Below, piece after piece: positions 19,788-27,154 of a DNA stretch of 44,318 bases; the stretch's first letter is position 1; each line of letters begins with the position of its first letter. Source of the stretch: Candidatus Methylacidiphilales bacterium (lineage in GTDB: Bacteria; Verrucomicrobiota; Verrucomicrobiia; Methylacidiphilales; JANWVL01). The notes below the pieces were generated by a model. The model did no database searches. It was not told the origin of the DNA and saw only the letters and a list, made by a program, of their open reading frames with translations. Position numbers and translations under genes: made by a program. Location of the stretch: positions 1 through 44,318 of the forward strand of contig JANWVL010000052.1 of the NCBI GenBank assembly GCA_025056655.1, read 5' to 3'.

Positions 19788-20069
19788 CCACGTGAAAATT
19801 TTTATAACATTTTCGTATATAATTATTTACTTTATTTTATTAATTTATTTATAAAACAAGGCAAGACGTTTGAACCACTATCTGGCAAAACTTAACTATC
19901 AAGCCAAAGATCAAACCTCGCCTAACCATGTGTCAATATCAGCACTTGTTGTTGATTTTTTCATATCATAATTAGAAAGGATTTCTTATCAATTATGTAC
20001 GATTATCGAGCGTCATTTCGTAATTCAAGCATTATTTTGACTATACAATCGGATATCGTGATAAGATAA
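19788..20069. other. AT-rich spacer
   Basis: No gene. A six-bp hairpin (GAAAAT at 19794-19799 with ATTTTC at 19809-19814) sits seven bases after the stop codon but lacks an immediate U-tract, so it is at best a weak terminator. Confidence 0.4.
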
Positions 20070-20345
20070 ACGCGCTTTTTTACTCCCGACGAATGTGAAC
20101 TGCTCATCGAGTTTGACGACAGTATCGTAGTCGGTTGGGGGGCTGTGGGATAGGGAGGGCCAAGGCATGGTCACCGGCGTAATTGATATACAGACTGCGC
20201 CCGACGCTTCGGAGGCCGTAGCTATCTGGATACATCTCAAAAGATTAGTGCGGGATTCTAAGCGATTATCTGATTGTGTTAGTCTGAGAGATGATATGAT
20301 GATGACAGGCCTTGCGCAGCTTGCGCTAGCTTCTGCAGTGTTTTA
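20070..20345 (-). mobile_element. Decayed IS1-like element, copy b (fragment)
   Basis: On the minus strand this matches copy a in order: the AVEMYLDG region, then MRCIQIATASEASGAVCISI in a shifted frame, then PTDYDTVVKLDEQFTFVGSK (the IS1 DELxTFVGxK region). Compared with copy a there is an internal deletion of about 30 bp and many transitions. Only the middle third of the element is left. The rest on both sides has been lost or has drifted beyond recognition. Confidence 0.7.
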
Positions 20346-20971
20346 CCTTATTTGATCATCTATTCATTGATATCTTTAAAATGCCTTCCTAGACTAATTT
20401 CACTCATTTAATGTGATATGTGCTAAGCAAAAAACTATCTGAAATTTTATATAAAAATAACACTATCCATCAAATATCAAAAACATTCGTTTTTATTTCA
20501 TTCAATCACAGAAGTGATACAATTGTCATGTTTCCATTTAAAGATTTACATTATGCAATAAAAATTAGGTCAATATCTGATTGCTAGATACTTATATAAT
20601 TTTATAAATATATATAAATAACACAAACAAAGAAAAAGAATGTATCCATAGAATGAATTCTAGCGTCATGTAATCAAATATATTTATAAAAATAATTTAA
20701 GTCAAATTAAAGAGTTATAATATATCGTGAAATAAACGTGCAAACATATAATTTGCATCATATTAACAGTAAAAAACGTTACATTTGATTGTTTTTTGTC
20801 GTCAATATTTCTTTGTTTTATAATAAAAGTATACTGAAGCATGCTAAATAATTAATGTAATATAGATTTGGCGGAATTATACTACTATTGTTTTTTATAA
20901 CACTATGTATTAACAAAGTCGTTTTAAATTATATGCCACAAGGCATTTAGATCTGGTGCTATAATAAAAGT
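20346..20971. other. AT-rich spacer and promoter region
   Basis: About 625 bp that are overwhelmingly A+T, with no gene. Only the last 40 bp show clear control elements for the gene at 20972. Confidence 0.5.
20933..20965 (+). promoter_or_regulatory. Extended -10 promoter with an overlapping inverted repeat
   Basis: TGCTATAAT (TG, one base, then TATAAT at 20960-20965) is a classic extended -10 element six bases before the ATG at 20972. An inverted repeat, ATGCC-ACAA-GGCAT (20933-20946), lies where the -35 region would be. A protein bound there would block or replace -35 contacts. Confidence 0.5.
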
Positions 20972-21844
20972 ATGAAATCGTTATGGCCTATTGGAACTAA
21001 CAAACGTTCTCATCCAAATTATAAGGCTGTTATTAGCCGATGGGTACCTTATCATGATCGTCAAATATTAGCTCAGGATATTAATCCTGATCACAATAAT
21101 GTCGATGCAATTGCATTACGTGCTATTCGTTATGCAAAGGCAGTAGAAATTGAAGATGAAGACATAAAGTCCGCATTCTTTCATACTCTAGAATATCTAG
21201 AGCATGTATATGGATACCATAGAATAAAGGATGCGGAAGAGATTGTTTTCGCTGCCTTAACGATGATTCGTAAGATCAATGATCAGGATATTGCATATTT
21301 ACCAAAACAATACGGACATGCTTATCTTGATATATTTATCGGTGCATTAATTGAGCAAGAAGCTAATATTAAGGGTGTATATAACAATCAACCTGTGCAA
21401 ATAAATATACGTAGAAAAAGTGCTTCTGTTGAACTTTGTGATGCTTTGTATGCAGCTAGAGCAATGCAAAAGTTTAAATTGTCGGAAGAGGAAGCTAAAA
21501 TGATCGCAGTTGTACATGTTGATATGCGTTTACAAGCTATGGAAGAGATCGGTAAACAAATCCTGTATCAATCTGAAACTTTAGCCCATTTTGTAGACGA
21601 AATAGAGAAGTTGAAACTAAAAGATTTCCAATTCCAGCAAGCGCTATTTGTGATGACTTATAAGTCCAGATATTTACCCAGTGGTATTCTTGAGATAGAT
21701 GATACTCATAAAGAGCACATTTTACCAGAAAATAAACAAAACCCTGAAAGTAAGGGCGAGGATATTTATGATAGCAATAATATCAATGTTGAAGATGATG
21801 TGATGGTTGATTTATATAAGTTAATATCTGAAGATAATTCATAA
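20972..21844 (+). CDS. Unrecognised 290-residue protein
   Basis: The protein starts MKSLWPIGTNKRSHPNYK and is soluble and mostly helical. It has a Tyr/His-rich first third (LEYLEHVYGYHRIKDAEEIV), a helical centre (ELCDALYAARAMQKFKLSEE) and an acidic, probably disordered C-terminal 50 residues rich in Glu, Asp and Asn. I do not recognise a family. The start is set by the extended -10 element six bases upstream and the absence of a ribosome-binding site. A strong AT-only hairpin terminator follows 13 bases after the stop, so this is a single-gene transcription unit. Its long conserved-looking frame in AT-rich DNA suggests it is under selection. Confidence 0.7.
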   Translation: MKSLWPIGTNKRSHPNYKAVISRWVPYHDRQILAQDINPDHNNVDAIALRAIRYAKAVEIEDEDIKSAFFHTLEYLEHVYGYHRIKDAEEIVFAALTMIRKINDQDIAYLPKQYGHAYLDIFIGALIEQEANIKGVYNNQPVQINIRRKSASVELCDALYAARAMQKFKLSEEEAKMIAVVHVDMRLQAMEEIGKQILYQSETLAHFVDEIEKLKLKDFQFQQALFVMTYKSRYLPSGILEIDDTHKEHILPENKQNPESKGEDIYDSNNINVEDDVMVDLYKLISEDNS

Positions 21845-21857
21845 TAAAGCGGAGATA

Positions 21858-21889
21858 ATTATAATAATAACTTTATTATAATATTTTTT
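21858..21889 (+). terminator. Intrinsic terminator after the 290-residue gene
   Basis: A perfect 10-bp stem (ATTATAATAA with TTATTATAAT), a five-base loop (TAACT) and then ATTTTTT. The stem is entirely A-T, which is weak in isolation, but stem, loop and U-tract are in textbook order right after the stop codon. Confidence 0.65.
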
Positions 21890-21999
21890 ATAATTTAAAT
21901 ACTACCTTGTAGATATTGAATATAAGCAAAAAGGCTCAATTCTCATGACATCAATCAGTGTGATGTTAAGATGAGTTTATAATATAATTTCAGCATCTT

Positions 22000-22088
22000 C
22001 ATGTGAATATGGATTTGAACCCTAGGTCCACTTTTACCAGGACAACCGCTTAGCAGGCGGCTACGGTTGTCCACTCCAGCATCTCCCC
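22000..22088 (-). tRNA. Degenerate tRNA-Ser (anticodon GCU), probably a pseudogene
   Basis: The minus strand from 22088 gives GGGGAGA, a D arm (GCT paired with AGC around GGAGTGGACAACCG), an anticodon arm GCCGC-CTGCTAA-GCGGT with anticodon GCT, and a long variable arm (GTCC with GGAC) typical of serine tRNA. The T loop TTCAAAT is present, but the T stem has a mismatch. The 3' acceptor strand (about TTCACAT) does not pair with GGGGAGA. The 5' three quarters are therefore well preserved and the 3' end is wrong. This is what remains when the 3' part of a tRNA used as an integration site is lost, or simple decay. It is unlikely to be charged. Confidence 0.6.
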
Positions 22089-22309
22089 AATTTGAGTTTC
22101 CAACGGCAAGGATGACAATAGAGACGATCGCACTGATGACGGGGCCGAGAGTCACAACTGTTTTCAACTCCGCCGGTTGAGATCATCTTACTATCTTTCT
22201 GTGATTTACTGATATAGGTTCGCTTATTGGTCTATCCCTATGTTAACATGAAAAGCTCGGAGCAGATAAAAATGAATATACAAAGATAAAGTCGGCATGG
22301 AATGTAAAA

Positions 22310-22470
22310 AATCAAGTAAAAACTAGATAAACTAAAGAGAAATGCTGAAATACCTATGCAAGGCCAGCAATCGTCATTTCACTACTCAGATAGTCAAACT
22401 GTCTAGATACCTATAACCTAGAGATAAGCTCTTTTGAGATATTCGGATATCTATACCTTCATACGTCTCG
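22310..22470 (+). mobile_element. Strongly decayed IS1-like remnant, copy d
   Basis: The stretch around 22349-22398 (GCAAGGCCAGCAATCGTCAT and the following TTCACTACTCAG) matches the zinc-finger coding part of copies a and c. Downstream similarity (CCTAGA, AAGCT, GATGT/GATAT, ATCTA) can still be followed for about 70 bp but has drifted to A+T. It no longer codes for anything. Flanking bases up to the gene at 22588 hold nothing else I can identify. Confidence 0.55.
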
Positions 22471-22587
22471 ATAAGATTTTAAGTTCTTCGATCGATAACC
22501 AACAAGATGAAGCAGGTCTGCAATTATGCTTTTATGATTATATCTTATAATTTGCGGTGCGATATCTTTTTAATTTACCTATATAGC

Positions 22588-23793
22588 TCAATCCATGTAT
22601 AAACCCTTGTTTATATAATCATCTTTATCTATCACGACGTAAAGCTCGTTTAAACTGATATTCAAGAGACTGGCAGCCTCACGATAGAGGAAAAACCCAG
22701 TCTTAACCCCGTGGATAATACTTTGAGTAAATGAAACCCCGTAAGTATAAATCAAATAATCATAAATATCGTTATGATGTTCTATATTAAAAGTGGTTTG
22801 GTTTTCTGATGAAGTGGTATGTACGATATCTTGCAAAAAGACTTGTCTTTGTCTTTCGTCTATAATTCCCAGCGCGTTCAATTTATTCACAACAAGTATT
22901 GAATCTACGCAGAGAGATTTGGAAATATTTTTTATCCTGGCAATTATATCATTGGATTTATTTTCGTTCCATGTCTTAATGATAAAATTTTCTGGCAATA
23001 GGATCTCTGATGCAATTTTATGGAAAATATCATTATTGCCGTTTGAACCAATTATGCTACTTTTACCTAACCATAGATAAGCTAAAGCACTAACAAGCGC
23101 ATAGGTCTTTTTTGCGAAGCTTTCCAAATTATTTATAAAAATAAAAGGGGCATATAAATCAGACACGACAAAATCAAATGGCTTGTCTTTTGATAAATTC
23201 CAATTATGATGACCTAGTACATTGGAGCTTACAATCACAAAGATGTTGTTGTTTTCCAATATATTACGCAATATTTTGAAATACTGTTCCGCATTATTTA
23301 TGTTAGCGCTTGGCATATTTGGTAAACTGAGACGTTGACGGATAGACATTGCCACTTTCTTATAATCATCACTCTCATTAGAAATACCGATAAAATCCAA
23401 AGGTTGATAACCTTCTTGCCTTCTATAATCGCTTAGCCAGCCACATTTATATAAAACATCGTTCATCAAATATTCCAGATCAGGGTTATCAAGATACTGG
23501 CCACATGATGTATCATTACAAAAATACTCTATGCTTGAATAAATTGTTGATGAGGGATCATCTATGAAAAGATAGCCAATTGGAATATGTAAAATATCCG
23601 CTAATTGACACGCTTGTTTCCAAGTTGACACACCACCATTTTTTTCCCATGTTTTTAAATCTGATTCCGATATGGCTAACTTTTGAGCTAATTCGCCTTC
23701 AGATAATCCAGCACGCCGACATGCCCAGCGAACCGTATTAAAGTTAACAGGAACGCTGCAATGGCTTATATTTTTATCTCCATCAACATCCAT
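22588..23793 (-). CDS. XRE-type regulator with an ImmA/IrrE-like domain lacking the zinc-protease motif
   Basis: This 401-residue protein has an N-terminal XRE helix-turn-helix (about residues 18-75: AQKLAISESDLKTWEKNGG, then ADILHIPIGYLFIDDP). The rest follows the XRE-ImmA/IrrE layout. IFINNLESFAKKTYAL leads into SALAYLWLG, where active members have HELAHLWLG. HKIASEILLPENFI then matches the ANxFAxxxLmP helix, and a C-terminal segment (FFLYREAASLLNISLNEL) is typical of the family. The HExxH zinc site is replaced (SALAY), so protease activity is not expected. Active relatives cleave repressors in mobile elements. This one may keep only DNA binding or sensing. The frame is uninterrupted and has its own leaderless-type promoter, which argues against simple decay. 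Confidence 0.75.
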   Translation of the reverse strand: MDVDGDKNISHCSVPVNFNTVRWACRRAGLSEGELAQKLAISESDLKTWEKNGGVSTWKQACQLADILHIPIGYLFIDDPSSTIYSSIEYFCNDTSCGQYLDNPDLEYLMNDVLYKCGWLSDYRRQEGYQPLDFIGISNESDDYKKVAMSIRQRLSLPNMPSANINNAEQYFKILRNILENNNIFVIVSSNVLGHHNWNLSKDKPFDFVVSDLYAPFIFINNLESFAKKTYALVSALAYLWLGKSSIIGSNGNNDIFHKIASEILLPENFIIKTWNENKSNDIIARIKNISKSLCVDSILVVNKLNALGIIDERQRQVFLQDIVHTTSSENQTTFNIEHHNDIYDYLIYTYGVSFTQSIIHGVKTGFFLYREAASLLNISLNELYVVIDKDDYINKGLYMD

Positions 23794-23802
23794 ATATGAT
23801 TT

Positions 23803-23808
23803 ATTATA
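23803..23808 (-). promoter_or_regulatory. -10 hexamer for a leaderless transcript
   Basis: TATAAT on the minus strand lies nine bases before the ATG at 23793, with no ribosome-binding site between. Confidence 0.55.
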
Positions 23809-24014
23809 CCTCTAACACACCCCAAAAGAACGGAAGTGCTTAAATCAAAATAATTATGTATTCCAGCGGATATCTCTGATAACTCGAACACGCTTTCTTG
23901 AAGAACTATTCGCTGATTGCAATATTGAACAAAGGATATAACCGATTGCGAACGATCCTTAACGCACTGCAAAAATCAATGCAACCTTCGGCTTAAACAA
24001 ATGATATTCACAAA

Positions 24015-24619
24015 AAGTCCGCAGAACTTGTTTCAACCGAGTAGGTCTGCGACTTGCTCAGCGTAGTGAAAGATGCCTCCCCGTTGTTAATCTAAAGCAG
24101 CATACTCAATGAAGCCGTCGGTGCAGTACTAAAATGCCTGTAGCTCTGTATCTACCATCGCCTGCACCACAGCCTCATCGCTAAATAGAGTATCTACCAG
24201 ATCATCATGCAGTGTGTTCTGCACTTGACATTCTTGATCAGACAGAAGCATTTTTACTCTCAACGAATTTGAACAGCTCATCGAGCTAGACGACAGTATC
24301 GTCGTCGTTTTGGGACTGTGGGATGGTGCAGCCAAGGCACGTTCACCGGCGCACTTGACCCAGTTGGCTACCAATTGCGCACTTGATATGCAGATTGCGC
24401 CCGATGCATCTGAAGCTGTGGCCATCTAGATACATCTCGACAGCTTGGCGCGGGATTCTAGGTGGGTAGCCGATTGGGTTGGGCTGAGGGGTGAAATGAC
24501 GATTGCAGGCCTTGCACAGGTAGCGCTGGCTGCTGCTGTGATTCTTGACTTGTTTGAAAACCGATTTGCTTATGTATCTTGGGACACTTCATGTATCTAA
24601 TTTTATTTACTCCCGAAGA
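24015..24619 (-). mobile_element. Broken IS1-like element, copy c
   Basis: The minus strand matches copy a at about 85-90 percent by eye from GGGAGTAAATAAAATTAGAT (left end, near 24615) through the zinc-finger/HTH region. The match continues through the TVV-LDEL region and on to SQTYSVE (about 24040). Stops and frameshifts occur throughout, and an extra segment around 24195-24245 is absent from copy a. The left end stops at or just before the start codon of the small gene at 24620, so the element may have landed immediately upstream of it. The stretch 23809-24014 holds no gene. Confidence 0.7.
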
Positions 24620-24799
24620 ATGAATCAGGAGAAACACTACACAATACCGCTACGCGCTCTTTTCAATCATTTATACGAGCTGATTGAGCTGGTGATTTAC
24701 ATCTCATCAATAACGCAAGACCCTCTACATGCGGCAGCGGTAGAGCACCTCATGTCCGCTGCAGAGCTAATTGAAAAGAAATTAGATAGTGACAATTAG
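24620..24799 (+). CDS. Small helical protein, 59 residues
   Basis: From the ATG at 24620 the frame encodes MNQEKHYTIPLRALFNHLYE, followed by LIELVIYISSITQDPLHAAA and an acidic helical end (EKKLDSDN). It resembles a two-helix bundle with a hydrophobic face. The frame is open farther upstream, but that part overlaps the IS1-like copy c, so I take the first ATG outside it. There is no ribosome-binding site. The family is unknown. Position, just before the DnaA-box array and the VirB4 gene, is the only clue. Confidence 0.5.
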   Translation: MNQEKHYTIPLRALFNHLYELIELVIYISSITQDPLHAAAVEHLMSAAELIEKKLDSDN

Positions 24800-24983
24800 T
24801 ATTATTGGCCAAGATATTTTAAATAAAATGATCATTGATGTGCTTAAATAAATATGACAGGCATCTTTTTAAACTCAACCGCGGAATATATTAATAAAAA
24901 AGGTCTCGTATTGTACTATCAAATGAAGGTTTAATGGTTATACTAGGATACTATTCAAAGTAAAACGTCGAGCTTGTTGAAAA

Positions 24984-25178
24984 TTAACCCACAACCTATT
25001 CACAGTTTATCCACAACTCAAAGCGATTTATCCACAAAAAAACGCGGATATTATGTGAGAAAAAACCTCTCGGTGGAATTATTTTGGCCATTATCCACAA
25101 GAAATGCGGCCTTATCCACAAAATATGCGAAGATATCCACATATAAGTCGGAGAATATCCACAAACAATTGGTCCACA
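24984..25178 (+). other. Putative replication origin: helically phased DnaA-box/iteron array
   Basis: Four perfect TTATCCACA boxes start at 25007, 25028, 25091 and 25112. Near matches start at 24985 (TAACCCACA), 24996 (CTATTCACA), 25133 and 25155 (ATATCCACA), and 25170 (TGGTCCACA). All lie on the same strand. Steps of 11, 11, 21, 63, 21, 21 and 22 bp keep all but the last box on one face of the helix. Several units share more than the box (TTATCCACAAnnAATGCG), so they behave like 21-bp iterons. The 150 bp upstream are A+T-rich with runs of A or T and could serve as the unwinding region. This is the layout of bacterial and plasmid origins. No dnaA or plasmid rep gene lies within the window. 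Confidence 0.65.
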
Positions 25179-25244
25179 GGCGCTACTACTACTACTAATA
25201 CATGTACTATGTCGATGAAGGCATAAGCGCAAATGTTAAAATGC

Positions 25245-25274
25245 TTTACTCTACAGATACTACTATGCTAGAAT
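25245..25274 (+). promoter_or_regulatory. Promoter of the VirB4-like gene
   Basis: TTTACT (25245-25250), an 18-bp spacer and TAGAAT (25269-25274). The -10 box ends six bases before the ATG at 25281. This is the one leaderless-type promoter in the window where a plausible -35 box is also visible. Confidence 0.6.
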
Positions 25275-25280
25275 AAAGCC

Positions 25281-27125
25281 ATGATTAACACAATCCAGCA
25301 AATTTTGAAGCGCAGAGGACAAGATGTTAAGATACCTGAAGACATAAAAATAAAAGAGGAATCTCCACCGTTTAAGATAGGTGATGATGAGTTGAGCGAT
25401 AAAATTGCGCCGCCTTTTGTCTACATTGAAGATGATAAGATTAATATCGGTGGTGCATACTATCGCCTTTTTTATGTAGCAGAATGGCCACCAGTCGTCT
25501 CTCGTGACTTGTGGCATCGCATACTCCAGTTCAGCGGAAATATCTATATCGCACTCCATCATACCGTTATCAGTCCTGATATAGCTTCTCAAGCGCTAGC
25601 CCGGGAAGCGACCGCGCTTCGCACACAACGTAACCTGTTGGCCATTCAAAAGAGAGATCCAAACGAAGCCGATGCTCTTAGACTTAATCGCATTACTGAT
25701 GCGCGAATAAAGGTTGTTTTACATGGCGAACCTATTTTTATGTTGACTGCAGTCATTGGTATAGCTGCTCCTACAGTGGAGATGCTTGAAAAATATAGCA
25801 CTATGATCAAACAACTGCTTCAGTATGCAGGAATCAACTCTTTTTATGTGGCTCAATTTGAGCAGGATAAAGCCTTCACCAGCATATTGCCATTGGGCGT
25901 AAATCTGATGGCCACCCATAGAAGAAATATCGATGCCGATACTGCGGTATCCATGTTCCCTATGATCTCCGAAGAGAACGTGGTAAAGAAAGGATTTTTC
26001 TACGGTGTTGATGTGGCTAATAAAGCAGCTATATTTGTTAACCCGATGGCTTTAGACAATCCTAATTCGATTATCATTGGCATACCCGGATCAGGCAAAT
26101 CTTTATTTCTCAAAGACCTCATCGAACAGGCTATTCTTAGAAAAATGAAGGTTTTTGTTATAGATATCGAGGACGAATATCGAAAATTATGTGATGACCT
26201 TGGTGGTGCATATCTCGATATGGCGAGCAATAGTCAGTATAAGATTAATGTGATGGAGCCGGCTTATAACGATCCCGAAGGTCTACACGGCGCGATGAAA
26301 GATTTTCTAACCTGGGTTGAATCTATACAAGGTATTCCATTAGACGCATTCCAACGAGAGGCGTTTCATAAAGCTTATTTCTTGGCTTTTAATAGCAAGG
26401 GAATATATCATGATAAACCTGAGACGTTGAGAAAAGCGCCTCCTAAACTATCAGATTTTTATGATGCGCTGGAGACTGTTGCTAAAGTCCATCGTACCAA
26501 GAATCCTGCCGTGGAAAAAGCAGCACGTCATCTCCAAAGCATTTTATATGCTTATACTTATGGCGATACTAATAAAAGCTATGACTGCGACTCAAATATC
26601 GATGTGGAAACTTATTCTCTTGTAGTTTTCGGACTTAAAAATCTCAAGCGCGGTGACTTGAGGGCCAGAATGCAGCAAATTCTGAGTTGGACTTTAGTTC
26701 AGGTTTTAAATAACACAGAAATTCCTAAACTAGAAATTGTAGACGAGGCATGGTTCTTGCTCGATTCTGATTCTACGGCCGCAGCTTTAGCTGAACGCGC
26801 TCGTCGCTTCCGCAAAAAAAATGCCTCATTGTGGCTAGCTACCCAGAACGTAGTTGATTTCGCTGCTAATCGGCACGCTTCAACTATCGTTTCAATTGCC
26901 GACACGCGGCTGTATTTTAAGCAAACTCCAATTAGTGTCGAGCAAATCGGGCAGATCGGGAAATTAAGCGCTGCTGAGAAAGCAGTCTTACCAACTCTCG
27001 AACCGGGCAAGTTCCTCCTTCATGCAGGCAATATTAGAAGGCTTGTATACAAGCCTTATCCACAGTCAAGGCATAAACTTTATACAACTCGTCCATCAGA
27101 TCATTATCCGAATAGTCCAGTTTAG
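25281..27125 (+). CDS. VirB4/TraC-family type IV secretion ATPase
   Basis: This 614-residue protein follows the VirB4/TraC family, the cytoplasmic ATPase that powers assembly and transport in conjugative type IV secretion systems. The N-terminal 240 residues are the family's helical/alpha-beta domain (RDLWHRILQFSGNIYIALHH, later GVNLMATHRRNIDADTA). The RecA-like ATPase domain has Walker A IGIPGSGKSLFLKDLI (about residue 267). A VFVIDIEDEYRKLCDDLGG segment follows, then Walker B LEIVDEAWFLLDSD (about residue 487). A later WLATQNVVDFA is typical of the family. No membrane segment is present. It lies immediately after the DnaA-box array and 29 bp before a membrane-anchored glycosidase-like gene, probably in one operon. 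No VirD4 coupling protein or relaxase is seen nearby. Confidence 0.9.
   Translation: MINTIQQILKRRGQDVKIPEDIKIKEESPPFKIGDDELSDKIAPPFVYIEDDKINIGGAYYRLFYVAEWPPVVSRDLWHRILQFSGNIYIALHHTVISPDIASQALAREATALRTQRNLLAIQKRDPNEADALRLNRITDARIKVVLHGEPIFMLTAVIGIAAPTVEMLEKYSTMIKQLLQYAGINSFYVAQFEQDKAFTSILPLGVNLMATHRRNIDADTAVSMFPMISEENVVKKGFFYGVDVANKAAIFVNPMALDNPNSIIIGIPGSGKSLFLKDLIEQAILRKMKVFVIDIEDEYRKLCDDLGGAYLDMASNSQYKINVMEPAYNDPEGLHGAMKDFLTWVESIQGIPLDAFQREAFHKAYFLAFNSKGIYHDKPETLRKAPPKLSDFYDALETVAKVHRTKNPAVEKAARHLQSILYAYTYGDTNKSYDCDSNIDVETYSLVVFGLKNLKRGDLRARMQQILSWTLVQVLNNTEIPKLEIVDEAWFLLDSDSTAAALAERARRFRKKNASLWLATQNVVDFAANRHASTIVSIADTRLYFKQTPISVEQIGQIGKLSAAEKAVLPTLEPGKFLLHAGNIRRLVYKPYPQSRHKLYTTRPSDHYPNSPV
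27038..27064. other. Perfect 20-bp palindrome with an adjoining DnaA box inside the VirB4-like gene
   Basis: AAGGCTTGTATACAAGCCTT (27038-27057) is perfectly self-complementary, and a perfect TTATCCACA (27056-27064) overlaps its end. Both are within the last 30 codons of the coding sequence, where the protein is not strongly constrained. It may be a protein-binding site connected with the origin array 1.9 kb upstream. Confidence 0.4.
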
Positions 27126-27154
27126 CTCTCAAAATGAGGCCTCTAGCATAAGAT

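Noticed and set aside
21955-22167. A 70-codon minus-strand frame with a hydrophobic start (VTLGPVISAIVSIVILAVGN)
   Set aside because: The hydrophobic segment could be a membrane peptide, but the frame runs through the tRNA-Ser-like sequence and starts at a TTG without good signals. I could not support it as a gene.
9452-24225. CATCATGCAGTGTGT found both at about 9455 and in IS copy c at about 24202
   Set aside because: A single 15-base match in a 44-kb window can occur by chance, and the similarity does not extend to either side.
24984-25178. Regularly spaced repeats that could be read as a small CRISPR array
   Set aside because: The repeated core is only 9-10 bp with about 12-bp intervals, the intervals themselves are partly similar, and no cas genes are present. 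DnaA boxes or iterons explain it better.
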